Part shown: piece by piece, positions 26,258-35,074 of the stretch
Position numbering within the stretch: the first letter of the stretch is position 1
Layout: every line of letters starts with the position of its first letter
NCBI GenBank assembly: GCA_964531735.1
Contig: CAZHGD010000040.1
Span: 1-49,556, forward strand
From: CAZHGD01 sp964531735
GTDB taxonomy: Bacteria > Armatimonadota > UBA10988
Reading direction: 5' to 3'
Length of the DNA stretch: 49,556 nt
Position numbers and translations under genes: made by a program
The notes under the pieces: model-generated
What the model was told of the DNA's origin: nothing
The model's input: the letters and a program-made list of their open reading frames with translations, nothing else
Databases searched by the model: none

Positions 26258-28159
26258 GTGGATACCGCGCCTCGTCGCTTGCTTCAGCCCGTGCCCTGGA
26301 CTCAGGTCCGCATCACCGGTGGCTTCTGGGGGCCGCGTCTGGAGACCAACCGCACCACCACGTTGCCGATCGAGTACCGGCAGTGCAAGGACACCGGCCG
26401 CATTGACGCTTTCCGGCTGGACTGGCGCCCCGGCCAGCCCGACCCGCCGCACATCTTCTGGGACTCCGATGTGGCCAAGTGGATCGAGGCGGCCTGCTAC
26501 AGCCTGGCGACGCACCCGGATCCGGCACTCCAGGCCCAGGTGGACGAGGTGGTCGACCTGGTGGTCACAGCGCAGCAGGCCGATGGCTACCTCAATGTCC
26601 ATTTCACCGTGGTCGAACCGGACCAGCGCTGGGCCAATCTGCGTGACTGGCACGAACTGTACTGCGCCGGCCACCTGATGGAGGCGGCCGTGGCGCACCA
26701 TCAGGCCACCGGGCGGCGCGACCTGCTCGACTGCCTGGCGCGCTATGGCGACTACATCGGGCAGGTGTTCGGCCGTGGCGCAGGGCAGTTGCCCGGCTAC
26801 TGCGGACACGAAGAGGTGGAACTGGCGCTGGTCAAGCTCTACCGGGCGACGGGCGAGCGACGCTACCTGGACCTGGCCGCCTACTTCGTGGACGAACGCG
26901 GCGCGCAGCCGCACTTCTTTGACGAGGAGGCCCGGCGGCGCGGCGAGGATCCGGGTCAGTACGTGTTCGGCAAGTACGACTACTGCCAGGCGCATCAGCC
27001 GGTGCGCGAGCAGACCACCGCCGAAGGGCATTCGGTTCGCGCCATGTACCTCTACTGCGGCATGGCCGACGTGGCGGCCGAGACCGGCGACGAAGCGCTG
27101 CTGGCGGCCTGCCGAGCGCTGTTCGACAACGTGGCGCAGCGCCGCCTGTACCTGACCGGCGGCATCGGCTCGGCGCCGCACGGCGAGCGCTTCACGCGCG
27201 ACTGGGACCTGCCGAACGCCACGGCCTATGCCGAGACCTGTGCGGCGATTGGCCTGGTGCTGTTCGCGCACCGGATGCTGCAGGTCGAGGCCGATGCGCG
27301 CTACGCCGACGTGCTCGAACAGGCGCTGTACAACGGGGTGCTCAGCGGCATCGACGAAGGCGGCACGCACTTCTTCTACGCCAACCCCTTGGCCGTCGAT
27401 CCGCGCCATCATCCCGGCCCGTTCAGCCCGGTGCGCCAGGAGTGGTTCGGCTGCGCGTGCTGCCCGCCGAACCTGGCGCGGCTGCTGGCCTCGCTGGGCG
27501 AGTACGTCAGCAGCACCAGTGCCGACGAGCTGTTCGTCCACCTGTTCGTGGACGGCACCGTCTGCGCGCCGGTGGCCGGTGCGGCGGCCCAGCTCACCGT
27601 GCGCACGTCGTACCCGTGGGGCGAGAGCGTCCAGATCACCGTTGACGACACGCCCGCGGCCGAGTGGACGCTGGCGTTGCGAGTGCCGGGCTGGTGCCGC
27701 GCCGCCACGGCGCGGGTCAATGGCCAGACCGCCGAGGTGATGGTCGAGCGCGGGTATGCCAAGCTGCGGCGCCGGTGGCAGTCGGGCGATGTGGTCGAGT
27801 GGGTGCTGCCGATGCCGGTTCGCCGCGTCTACGCGCATCCTGACGTGCGGGCCGACGTCGGCCGCGTGGCGCTGATGCGCGGGCCGCTGGTCTACTGCCT
27901 GGAGGAAGCCGATAACGGCCTCAACCTCGACGCCCTGGTGCTGCCGCGCGACGCTGAACTCACGGCCAGGCACGATCCCGACCTGTTGCGCTGGGGCGCG
28001 GTGGTGGTCGAAGGTGAAGCGCAGCGCCAACTGCCGCTCGACGGTGCCCTCTACAGCGATGCGCCCCTGCCGAGCGAGCCGGTCAAGCTGAGGGCCGTGC
28101 CGTATGCGCTGTGGCAGAACCGGGGCCAAGGCGAGATGCTGGTCTGGATCCGCGAGTAG
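26258..28159 (+). CDS. GH127-family beta-L-arabinofuranosidase
   Basis: 633 residues from a GTG at 26258 with AGGAG 7 nt upstream; the nearby ATG at 26253 is out of frame. Length is close to the characterised HypBA1 (about 658). The (alpha/alpha)6 barrel motifs are present: ADGYLNVHF (108-116), WHELYCAGHL (131-140) and TGGIGS (300-305). The zinc site and cysteine nucleophile of GH127 are visible: E326 and C328 in YAETCAAIG, and C401-C402 in FGCACCPPNLAR, where the first of the CC pair should be the nucleophile. No signal peptide, so it acts inside the cell on imported beta-L-arabinofuranosides, with the CE7 esterase gene next to it. Confidence 0.9.
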   Translation: MDTAPRRLLQPVPWTQVRITGGFWGPRLETNRTTTLPIEYRQCKDTGRIDAFRLDWRPGQPDPPHIFWDSDVAKWIEAACYSLATHPDPALQAQVDEVVDLVVTAQQADGYLNVHFTVVEPDQRWANLRDWHELYCAGHLMEAAVAHHQATGRRDLLDCLARYGDYIGQVFGRGAGQLPGYCGHEEVELALVKLYRATGERRYLDLAAYFVDERGAQPHFFDEEARRRGEDPGQYVFGKYDYCQAHQPVREQTTAEGHSVRAMYLYCGMADVAAETGDEALLAACRALFDNVAQRRLYLTGGIGSAPHGERFTRDWDLPNATAYAETCAAIGLVLFAHRMLQVEADARYADVLEQALYNGVLSGIDEGGTHFFYANPLAVDPRHHPGPFSPVRQEWFGCACCPPNLARLLASLGEYVSSTSADELFVHLFVDGTVCAPVAGAAAQLTVRTSYPWGESVQITVDDTPAAEWTLALRVPGWCRAATARVNGQTAEVMVERGYAKLRRRWQSGDVVEWVLPMPVRRVYAHPDVRADVGRVALMRGPLVYCLEEADNGLNLDALVLPRDAELTARHDPDLLRWGAVVVEGEAQRQLPLDGALYSDAPLPSEPVKLRAVPYALWQNRGQGEMLVWIRE

Positions 28160-28216
28160 GGCGGAGCACAGCATCACCAGGACCAGCGGGCTGCGTCGTG
28201 GCGGGCGGGCCGCGGT

Positions 28217-28253
28217 GCGGGTGGACCACTGCCGCCGGCGGTGGTCCACCCGC
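28217..28253 (+). terminator. 13-bp perfect hairpin after the GH127 gene
   Basis: Arms 28217-28229 (GCGGGTGGACCAC) and 28241-28253. The centre, CCGCCGGCGG, can extend the stem with a small bulge. It sits directly before the promoter of the esterase gene. Confidence 0.65.
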
Positions 28254-28256
28254 GTC

Positions 28257-28286
28257 TGGACACGGCGCCGGTCGCAGCGTTATCCT
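28257..28286 (+). promoter_or_regulatory. Sigma-70-like promoter of the CE7 esterase gene
   Basis: TGGACA at 28257-28262, 18 bases, TATCCT at 28281-28286; leader about 20 nt. Confidence 0.52.
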
Positions 28287-28312
28287 ACGGCTCGGCACTG
28301 AGGGAGTATCAC

Positions 28313-29299
28313 ATGCCTTCGATTGACTGGCCACTGGAACGCCTGCTCGAATACAAGCCGCCGCTGTCGCGCGAGCCGGACTTTGACGAGTTCTGGAAGG
28401 GCACGCTCGACGAGGCCCGGGCGCTACCGCTGAACGCCGTGGTCGAGACGGTCGACTATCCCATCCGCGATGTGCGGGTGCAGCGACTGAGCTACGCCGG
28501 CTTCGGCGGCCACCGCATCCGCGGGTTGTACCTGCGGCCGGCCGGGACCGATGACCAGTCGGTGCCGGTGATCATCTGCTACCACGGCTACTCGGGCTCG
28601 GCGGGGTACATCCATCAGCACCTGCCGTGGGTCATGATGGGCTGTGCGGTCGTGGCTGTCGACACGCGCGGCCAGGGCGGCGAGACCGGCGACCTGGGTG
28701 GCTACTCGAACGGCACCACGGTGGGCTGGATGACCCAGGGCGTGCTCGACCCGGCCGACTACTACTACCGGCGGGCCTACACCGACTGCGTGCGCGCGGT
28801 GGACTTCGCCTGCTCGCGCGACGATCTGGACACCAGCCGCCTGGCGGTCACCGGTGGCAGCCAGGGCGGCGGGCTGAGCGTTGCGGTGGCGGGCCTCGAC
28901 CCGCGGGTGCGCATCCTCATGCCCGACGTGCCGTTCCTCTGCCACTACGAACGCGCGGTGGAGATCTCAGCCGCAGGTCCGTACATCGAGCTGCAGGCGT
29001 TCTTCGCCAAGTACCCGCAGCACGTCGCGCAGGCCATGCGCACGCTGAGCTACTTCGACGGCATGAACCTGGCGGCCTCGATCAACCCGAAGGCGCACAC
29101 GCTGTGGAGCGTCGGCTTGTGGGACGACGTCTGCCCGCCGTCGACGGTGTTCGCGGCCTACCGGCACTGCCCGGTGCCCGAGGCCGAAGGGCAGAAGCAG
29201 ATCGCGGTCTACCCGTACAACAAGCACGAGGGCGGCGGCGGCGCGCAGCGCGAACGGCAGATTGCGTTCTACAGCGAGGCGCTACGGCTGCCACTCTGA
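28313..29299 (+). CDS. CE7-family acetyl xylan esterase / cephalosporin-C deacetylase
   Basis: 328 residues from the ATG at 28313 with AGGGAG 7 nt upstream; about the usual 320 of the AXE1 family. Alpha/beta-hydrolase signs: an HGYSGSAG oxyanion loop (91-98), the family motif RGQGGETGD (119-127), nucleophile S183 in GGSQGG (181-186), an Asp in LWDDVCPPST and the His in NKHEGGG near the end. CE7 enzymes remove acetyl groups from short xylo-oligosaccharides inside the cell, often as hexamers. No signal peptide. Its own promoter separates it from GH127, but both would handle imported hemicellulose fragments. Confidence 0.9.
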   Translation: MPSIDWPLERLLEYKPPLSREPDFDEFWKGTLDEARALPLNAVVETVDYPIRDVRVQRLSYAGFGGHRIRGLYLRPAGTDDQSVPVIICYHGYSGSAGYIHQHLPWVMMGCAVVAVDTRGQGGETGDLGGYSNGTTVGWMTQGVLDPADYYYRRAYTDCVRAVDFACSRDDLDTSRLAVTGGSQGGGLSVAVAGLDPRVRILMPDVPFLCHYERAVEISAAGPYIELQAFFAKYPQHVAQAMRTLSYFDGMNLAASINPKAHTLWSVGLWDDVCPPSTVFAAYRHCPVPEAEGQKQIAVYPYNKHEGGGGAQRERQIAFYSEALRLPL

Positions 29300-29302
29300 A
29301 GG

Positions 29303-30172
29303 CTACCAGCGTCCGTCGGCGACCAGCCGCGCCTGCACCCCGGCCAGCTCCTCGGGGATGCGCAGGCGCGGCTTGCCGTCGGTGTCGTGCGTGACCGCCA
29401 GATGCACCGCCGAGCCCGGCGCGATGTAGAACAGGCTGTCGACCAACGGGAACGGCCAAGTGCGGAAGCCGCGGCCGGCCACCGTGACCAGCGTCTTGAG
29501 GTGCTTGATGCCGCGGCCGTTGAACGGCGCGAAGCTGAGCATGTCGCGCGCCGGGGCGGCGGCGACGAGCCCGGTCTCGGCGGCCTCGGGCAGCAGCTCG
29601 TCGAGGATCAGCAAGCGCGAGCTGTCGAGGCCGTCGCCGCCATCGAGCGCGTAGTGGTCGGGCTCGATGGTCTGGATGACCTCCGGTGGTGTGGCCTGGC
29701 GCAGGTTGTCGAGGGCCGAGGAGAGGATCATCTCCGGGGCGACGGCCCAGCTCGCGGCGTGCTGCCGCAGCAGGTAGCGCAGCGCCGGTCCCACGCGGTA
29801 GGCGACCGCCACCAGCAGGGCGCCGGCATAGGCGAACGCCAGCAAGTCCGGGCAGCGCCGCGCCATCTCGGCGCTGCCGTCGCGGCTGAGCAGAACCGGC
29901 AGTAGCCGCGGGCGCAGCGCGTCCCAGGTGTCGTCTTCGGCCCGCGCCAGACCGGCCGACTCGATCAGGAACTCGGCGAGCGCATCGGCCCAGTGGGCCG
30001 GCTGGCCGTCGCCGAGCACGTCTTGGAGCTGCGTCCAGGCAAACGACAGCTCCAACTCATCACTGGCGACCACGACGGCCTCTTCGTCGACCTCGAGCGC
30101 GGTGGCGCCGAGACGCTTCAGGGCGGCGTCGAACGCCTCAGCCGCCGGGTTCTGCGAGCGATGACGGGGCAT
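29303..30172 (-). CDS. DUF1444 (YtpQ)-like protein
   Basis: 289 residues from the ATG at 30172 with only a weak GAGAG site. The second half lines up in order with the DUF1444/YtpQ family: GGDGLDSSRLLILDELL (compare NDGYDATRIL), GLVAAAPARDMLSF (compare VVAVPHQDVL), and FPLVDSLFYIAPGSAV. The first half is unassigned and helical. Function of the family is unknown; it is cytoplasmic with no signal peptide. It starts 19 bases after the SEC-C gene and is probably in an operon with it. The gene ends 4 bases from the convergent esterase gene. Confidence 0.6.
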   Translation of the reverse strand: MPRHRSQNPAAEAFDAALKRLGATALEVDEEAVVVASDELELSFAWTQLQDVLGDGQPAHWADALAEFLIESAGLARAEDDTWDALRPRLLPVLLSRDGSAEMARRCPDLLAFAYAGALLVAVAYRVGPALRYLLRQHAASWAVAPEMILSSALDNLRQATPPEVIQTIEPDHYALDGGDGLDSSRLLILDELLPEAAETGLVAAAPARDMLSFAPFNGRGIKHLKTLVTVAGRGFRTWPFPLVDSLFYIAPGSAVHLAVTHDTDGKPRLRIPEELAGVQARLVADGRW

Positions 30173-30191
30173 ACCGGTCTCTCGGCGCGGT

Positions 30192-30791
30192 TCAGGCCTC
30201 GGCCTTGTCCTGCTTCATGTGGCAGTGCTTGTACTTCTTGCCGCTGCCGCAATGGCAGGGGTCATTGCGGCCGAGCTCCACGGCGTTGATCACCGTCGGG
30301 TGCAGGTGCTGCTCCTGGCGCACCAGGCCGCGCATCGCCTCGGGCAAGGCCGCCACCGCCTCGTCCATGAGGGTGGCGAACTCGGCATCGGGCAGATGAC
30401 GCCGCACCAACGCCACCGCGGCATCGGCCACGGTGCGCTGGGCACCATCGGCGGCCTCGACGGCCAGCGCATCGACCCACAAGGCGTGCTCGAGTGACTT
30501 GGACCAGAGGTCCAGCCGGCGGGCGGCGTTGGCGGCATTGCCATGCGGCGTGGCGCGGTCCTCCAGCGAGGCCGTCGCCGGGACCACGACGGCGGACTGC
30601 TCGTAACGCTCCAGCGCGTCGGCCCATTCCTCCAGGTCGGCGAAGACTGTGCCGAGGTTGTTGAGCGCCACTGCTTTGGCCAGATCGTCCTGCTGTTCCT
30701 CGGCCTCGGCCAGTTCGCGCTCCAGCGCGGCCCGGCGGGCGGCCAGGTCCTTCTTCCGGGAATCGTCGGTGGGTTGTCGTCGCCAGCGCAT
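30192..30791 (-). CDS. Tetratricopeptide-like protein with C-terminal SEC-C zinc motif
   Basis: 199 residues. The ATG at 30791 has AGGAG 8 nt upstream and is preferred over an in-frame start six codons earlier. Residues about 10-40 are a charged helix, possibly coiled coil; residues about 40-130 look like TPR-type helical repeats (AVALNNLGTVFADLEEWADALERYEQ). The C-terminus carries a SEC-C motif, RNDPCHCGSGKKYKHCH, which binds zinc and, in SecA, helps contact SecB and ribosomes. The specific partner here is unknown. It heads a two-gene operon. Confidence 0.82.
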   Translation of the reverse strand: MRWRRQPTDDSRKKDLAARRAALERELAEAEEQQDDLAKAVALNNLGTVFADLEEWADALERYEQSAVVVPATASLEDRATPHGNAANAARRLDLWSKSLEHALWVDALAVEAADGAQRTVADAAVALVRRHLPDAEFATLMDEAVAALPEAMRGLVRQEQHLHPTVINAVELGRNDPCHCGSGKKYKHCHMKQDKAEA

Positions 30792-30817
30792 CGGCGTTCT
30801 CCTTAGCAAGCCACCCG

Positions 30818-30826
30818 ATTATAGCA
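30818..30826 (-). promoter_or_regulatory. Extended -10 promoter of the SEC-C operon
   Basis: On the minus strand, TGC followed by a perfect TATAAT (30823-30818), with no good -35 box. The leader would be about 20 nt. Confidence 0.6.
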
Positions 30827-30873
30827 TGGGCCACCGGTCGCCGCCGTCGAGCCGCCGCCGGGCACCCAACGAG

Positions 30874-30904
30874 CACGCCGAGCGGCGCGAGGCCGCTCGG
30901 CGTG
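30874..30904 (-). terminator. 13-bp perfect hairpin after the 30928 gene
   Basis: Arms 30874-30886 and 30892-30904 (CACGCCGAGCGGC and its complement) with loop GCGAG, 24 bases beyond the stop. Confidence 0.68.
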
Positions 30905-30927
30905 TGGGTATCGGGTCTGTGGTGGGC

Positions 30928-31680
30928 TTACTGGACCGGAGCCGCGGCGCCGCCGGCCTTCTTGCCCTTCTTGCCTCCGGCCGGGGCCTCGGGGAACTGC
31001 ACCACGCTGGCAGCGGCGAAGCTGAGCGTGCCGGCCGCCACCGGCTGCGTCGGCAGCACCGCCACGCGGCGGCCCTTCTGCAGCGCCGTGCGCTCCACCA
31101 CACCGAGCTTGACGTAGCGGACGCCGGCATCCGGCGTGACCGTGATCTTCTTCTCGCCGTCCTTCGAACGGGCCGTGACGACCAGCGGGTTGACGCTCTC
31201 AACCACGCCAACCACCGGTGCCTGGCCGCGCTCGCCCTTCTTGGCGCGAGCCGCGGCAGCCAGGGCCGAGCCCGCCATCTGCACCGTCGCCGCCGACTTG
31301 GCGGGCTCTTCGCCGGTGTCCGGCTTGTAGGTGAGAATGGCCCGCGCGGTCATCTTGTCTTCGGCACTCACGCCGGCAATGGCGACATACACGCCGGCGG
31401 CCACATCCTGGTCGGTGCCCTGCGCCACCTCGCGGTACTTGGTCTGGTCCTCGAGCGTGACCGTCACCGTCTGGGCGTCGCCGCCGGCCTGCTTCTTCTT
31501 GAGCTGGCGGACCTTGAGCGTAATCTGCTTGTCGCTGATCTCGTCGATCGTGCCGACCACCGGTCGAGCGACCGCCGCGCCCTTCTTGCCCTTCTTCTTG
31601 TCCTTGGCGGCCAGGGGCGCCACCACAACGCAAGCCAGCGCCACCAGGGCCAGCACTCGCACCACCGACTTCACGCGCAT
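30928..31680 (-). CDS. Secreted lysine-rich protein of unknown function (DUF5666-like repeats)
   Basis: 250 residues from the ATG at 31680 with AAGGAG upstream. Signal peptide about 1-24 (VVRVLALVALACVVVAPLAAK), then a lysine/glycine segment KDKKKGKKG. Two beta-rich units begin GTIDEISDKQITLKV (about 43) and GVVESVNPLVVTARS (about 158), each opening with a G-x-V/I strand as in small OB-like DUF5666 repeats. A second KKGKKAGG stretch is near the C-terminus. It has no catalytic motif; a cell-wall or surface binding role is possible. Confidence in the family name is low. Confidence 0.6.
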   Translation of the reverse strand: MRVKSVVRVLALVALACVVVAPLAAKDKKKGKKGAAVARPVVGTIDEISDKQITLKVRQLKKKQAGGDAQTVTVTLEDQTKYREVAQGTDQDVAAGVYVAIAGVSAEDKMTARAILTYKPDTGEEPAKSAATVQMAGSALAAAARAKKGERGQAPVVGVVESVNPLVVTARSKDGEKKITVTPDAGVRYVKLGVVERTALQKGRRVAVLPTQPVAAGTLSFAAASVVQFPEAPAGGKKGKKAGGAAAPVQ

Positions 31681-31797
31681 TGTTGTCTCCTTCGCCGCGT
31701 TGCCTGTCTCACGTCGGGTACAGTGACGCTCGTGGCCGGCGACGGTTCAGTGGGGCCATGTATCAGCGTGTTTACAGTTCAATCGGTGGCCTGCGGC

Positions 31798-33450
31798 TCA
31801 GTCGAGGCGCCGACAGCGGGCGAACCGGGCCGGCAGGTGGCGCGCACCGCCCGTCGGCAGCCAGAGCGTGGCGCTGACCTGACGTCCGCTGCGGTGCTCA
31901 GTGGCTACGTTGAGCCGCCACTCACGGGCCTGGGCTGGTCCCAGCGCCGCCCACGGCAGACAGGCCTCCAGCACCCACCCGGGCCCGTCGAAGGTGGCTT
32001 CCAGCGCCGTGGGCCGGAACGGCTCGTACGGCCCCGCGGGGGCGCCCAGTCGCTCGACGCGTCGCCGTTCGGCCTTGCCGCTGACGGCCAGGCGGACCTC
32101 GGTGCAACAGCCGCTGGCCAGATCGCCGAAGGTCAGCACCAGGGCATCGTTCAGCGAGGCGTCTTCCGGGTTCGGCTCGGTGGCCACGACGCTGAGCCAG
32201 AGGCCCCGATCGTCAGCCGCCAGTGTCACGGTGGCTGGCCGCTCGTTCGGCAGCCCGTCATCGCCGGCAGCAAGCTGCAGCGTGGCGGCGCCGCGCCATT
32301 CCGAGGGGCCCACTTGCGCGTCGATGGCCACCTGCGGTGGCCGGGGCAGGAGCAACTCGACCAACTGCGGTGGCGTCGCCACGAACCGGCGGAACGCGGC
32401 CGACAGCGGGCCGCGCGACTCCCAAGCCCCGCGTTGTGAGCGGCGGCGGTCCAGCAGAGCGACGAGCGCCGCGGAGTCGAGCGCCCGCCCGGCGGAGCGG
32501 GTCTCATCCCACTCGCGCACGGCGCGCAGCGCCGCCAAGGTGGTGCCGGTCAGCGCGGCCCCCGGACCCGTGCCGAGCTGGTCCGTCAGTGGCGCATAGA
32601 CGTCCAGAAGGCGCGCGGTGTCCGGGTCGTCGGTGCGGAACCAGTCACCGGCGCCGTCGCGGGCGCCGGCGACCAGGACCTGCCGCAGGCGGGCGCGTAG
32701 CGCCTCGGGCGCGGTCCAGGTGACCTGGGCGGCGTCGCGAGCCACCAGCGCGGGTCGGGGTAGGGTGGTGGCCTGCGCCAGCAGCAGGCCGGCGTCGAGC
32801 GGCAGGCCAGCCATCTCGCCGCTGCCGTCGCTGACCACGTTGTAGACCCGTGGCGTGAGCCGGCGCCACTGCTCCCACTGGCTACGCCGGCGGGCCAGCC
32901 CGTCGGCGGACAAGGCCACCGGTAGCGGCGGACCGGCGAGGAGCACCCACAGGCCGGCGGGCACTTCACCCGCGGCTGGCGCGGTGGCGCCGGCGGGCGC
33001 GACGACGTACGGGCGACACGGACTGCCGGCCAGGGCGGCGACGGCCTGCTGATAGAACGCCAGGCGCCGCGGCGTCAGTTCGGCGGGCCGGATGTCGTCC
33101 AGCCGTGCCGGGTCGAACGATGGCGGCGCGCAGGTCCGGCATTCGCTGATCTGTGACACGTCGAGCGTGTCGAGGCGCAACCAGGCCGGTGGCGTCGGGT
33201 CGCGGTCGAGGGTGTCGCGCAGGTACCGTGCGCCGTCGGCCAGCGTGTGGCACTCGGTGCCGCTGAACAGGTCGGGTGCATAGACCAGCTCGGTCAGCAC
33301 CGGTGCGGTGGTCCAGCCCGGCACTTGGCCGGCCTGGCGCAACAGCAGCAGGCGTTCGGGCGGCTCCTGCGCCGCTGCTGCCACCACGAGCAGTAGCGGG
33401 AGCAGCTTGACGGCGGTGCGGGCACTGGCTAGACTGCCGGCACAGACCAT
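31798..33450 (-). CDS. Secreted protein with C-terminal CBM9-like domain
   Basis: 550 residues from the ATG at 33450, giving a signal peptide with a long n-region (MVCAGSLASARTAVK, then LLPLLLVVAAAAQ). No clear ribosome-binding site is seen. Residues about 370-550 match the CBM9/DOMON-like fold: VAIDAQVGPSEWRGA, a strand GLWLSVVATEPN, and WVLEACLPWAALG, as in outer-membrane carbohydrate-binding domains. The N-terminal part includes SECRTCAPPS, reminiscent of the cysteine cluster in DUF4838 proteins, but not enough to assign it. Its start codon overlaps by two bases the start of the divergent K+ channel gene. Confidence 0.65.
   Translation of the reverse strand: MVCAGSLASARTAVKLLPLLLVVAAAAQEPPERLLLLRQAGQVPGWTTAPVLTELVYAPDLFSGTECHTLADGARYLRDTLDRDPTPPAWLRLDTLDVSQISECRTCAPPSFDPARLDDIRPAELTPRRLAFYQQAVAALAGSPCRPYVVAPAGATAPAAGEVPAGLWVLLAGPPLPVALSADGLARRRSQWEQWRRLTPRVYNVVSDGSGEMAGLPLDAGLLLAQATTLPRPALVARDAAQVTWTAPEALRARLRQVLVAGARDGAGDWFRTDDPDTARLLDVYAPLTDQLGTGPGAALTGTTLAALRAVREWDETRSAGRALDSAALVALLDRRRSQRGAWESRGPLSAAFRRFVATPPQLVELLLPRPPQVAIDAQVGPSEWRGAATLQLAAGDDGLPNERPATVTLAADDRGLWLSVVATEPNPEDASLNDALVLTFGDLASGCCTEVRLAVSGKAERRRVERLGAPAGPYEPFRPTALEATFDGPGWVLEACLPWAALGPAQAREWRLNVATEHRSGRQVSATLWLPTGGARHLPARFARCRRLD
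33407..33435 (+). promoter_or_regulatory. Promoter of the K+ channel gene, inside the opposite gene
   Basis: TTGACG at 33407-33412, 17 bases, TAGACT at 33430-33435. Predicted transcription start about 33442, leaving about 6 nt before the ATG at 33449, so the mRNA is nearly leaderless. The promoter lies within the first codons of the divergent gene. Confidence 0.6.
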
Positions 33451-34495
33451 GAAGTCGCTCGTTGACCGCCAGCGTGCGCGGCATCTCATTGTCATACCGT
33501 TGGTAGTCCTGGCGACGATCATCAGCGGCGCTGCGGGTTACTACACCCTCGGCCATTTCGGCCACCGCGGCTGGTCGTTCTTCGACTGCGTGTATTTTAC
33601 CGTCATCAGCCTGACCACGGTCGGCTATGGTGAGACGCTGCCCGGTTTCTCCCATGACCGGGCGGCCCGAGGCTACACCATCGGGCTGCTGATCGTCGGC
33701 TACACGGTCATGGTCTGGGCGGTGTCGAGCATCATCGCCGTGTTCGTCGAAGGCCACCTGAGCGAGTACATCGGCCGAGCCAGAATGATGAACGAGATCG
33801 AGCGCCTGACCGGCCACCACATCGTCTGTGGCGCCGGCGAGACCGGCTACCACGTGACCGAGGAGCTCTGCCGCACCGGGCACGACGTGGTGCTGGTCGA
33901 CCTGGATTCGGAGCGCCTGGCGGGGGTCCGCGAGAGTCTGGGCTGCCTGGTGATGGAGGGCGACGCGGAGTCCGAAGCGACCTTGCTGGCCGCGGGCATC
34001 AAGCGCGCCAGAGGCTTCGTGGCGTGCATGCGCGAAGACAAGGACAACATCTACCTGGTGCTCAGCGCCCGGCAGCTCAATGCCGAGTTGCGGATTGTGG
34101 CCCGCGCGATGCATTTGGCGTCGCGCGAGAAGCTGGCTCGGGCCGGCGCCGATGTGGTGGTGTCACCGAACTACATCGGTGGTCTGCGCATCGCGTCCGA
34201 GATGGTGCGGCCGTCGGTGACCACCTTCCTCGACCTGATGATGCGCGACCGCACGCAGATCAACCGCATCGAAGAGGTCGTCCTCAGCCCATCGTCGCGA
34301 CTGGCCGGCCTGGCGCTCAAAGAGGCCGAGGTCACTCGGCAGACGGGTCTGCTGGTGCTGGCCACGCGGGCGGCCGATGACGACCAGTTTCGCTTCAACC
34401 CCCGGCCCGACGACCTGCTGACTCCGGGCATGACGCTGATCGTGCTGGGCGAGGTCGGCGGCGTGCAGCGGCTGCGCGACCTGGCCGAGGGCTGA
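33449..34495 (+). CDS. Potassium channel with RCK/TrkA domains
   Basis: 348 residues from the ATG at 33449; no Shine-Dalgarno precedes it, consistent with the near-leaderless mRNA. Two transmembrane helices (about 12-33 and 77-100) flank the pore with filter TTVGYGE (56-62). Residues about 123-240 form the RCK/TrkA-N Rossmann domain (HIVCGAGETGYHV, an aspartate-ended strand VLVDLD), and residues about 265-345 a TrkA-C domain (LKEAEVTRQTGLLVLA, LTPGMTLIVLGE). It should be a tetrameric K+ channel in the inner membrane gated by a nucleotide or cation. The Fur-family gene follows after 67 bases. Confidence 0.92.
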   Translation: MKSLVDRQRARHLIVIPLVVLATIISGAAGYYTLGHFGHRGWSFFDCVYFTVISLTTVGYGETLPGFSHDRAARGYTIGLLIVGYTVMVWAVSSIIAVFVEGHLSEYIGRARMMNEIERLTGHHIVCGAGETGYHVTEELCRTGHDVVLVDLDSERLAGVRESLGCLVMEGDAESEATLLAAGIKRARGFVACMREDKDNIYLVLSARQLNAELRIVARAMHLASREKLARAGADVVVSPNYIGGLRIASEMVRPSVTTFLDLMMRDRTQINRIEEVVLSPSSRLAGLALKEAEVTRQTGLLVLATRAADDDQFRFNPRPDDLLTPGMTLIVLGEVGGVQRLRDLAEG

Positions 34496-34562
34496 GGCGC
34501 GCCGGTCGACGCCGGCAGGTGACGCGGCGGCGGTGGCGAAGGTGCGGTCAGGAACCGACGCC

Positions 34563-35006
34563 ATGCGCCCTGAGATGCGCATCCTGAAGCAGCATCTACT
34601 CGAGAACGGCCTCAAGCTCACCCGGCAGCGCGTCATCATTGCCGAGCGCTTCCTCGCCTCCGAAGGCCACCTCAGTGCCGAAGACCTGTTTCAGGACCTG
34701 CTCGCGGAGCATCATCGGGTCGGTCGGGCGACGGTCTATCGCGCGCTGAAGACACTCGTGGACGCGGGCCTGGCGCAAATGCGGCACTTCCCCGACGGCG
34801 CCATACGCTACGAGAACGTGTATGGCGAGCCGGCGCATGACCATCTGGTCTGCACCGGCTGCGAGCGCATCATCGAGTTCGAGAACCCCTACGTCGAGCT
34901 GCTCTACCGGCGCGCGGCCGAACTCCACGGTTTCGTCGCCGCCGGCCACCGTCTGGTGGTGACCGGTCTGTGCGCCGACTGCCGCCCGGACGGTGGCGAC
35001 CGCTGA
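34563..35006 (+). CDS. Fur-family metalloregulator
   Basis: 147 residues from the ATG at 34563 with CAGGAACC upstream; a GTG at 34533 adds ten unconserved residues. The winged helix (about 8-75) has GLKLTRQR and GRATVYRALKTLVDAGL. The dimer and metal domain has HDH (92-94), the structural zinc cysteines C97/C100 (CTGC) and C137/C140 (CADC). It belongs with Fur, Zur or PerR; which metal it senses cannot be told from these residues. It follows the K+ channel gene in the same direction. Confidence 0.9.
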   Translation: MRPEMRILKQHLLENGLKLTRQRVIIAERFLASEGHLSAEDLFQDLLAEHHRVGRATVYRALKTLVDAGLAQMRHFPDGAIRYENVYGEPAHDHLVCTGCERIIEFENPYVELLYRRAAELHGFVAAGHRLVVTGLCADCRPDGGDR

Positions 35007-35012
35007 CAACAA

Positions 35013-35050
35013 CACGCCGCCGGTGACCCGTGTCGGCCTCCGGCGGCGTG
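35013..35050. terminator. 11-bp hairpin between convergent genes
   Basis: CACGCCGCCGG (35013-35023) and CCGGCGGCGTG (35040-35050), beginning 6 bases after the Fur-family stop and 25 bases from the end of the convergent isomerase gene. Probably bidirectional. Confidence 0.65.
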
Positions 35051-35074
35051 CTGGGCACATCGATCGGGTCAGCG

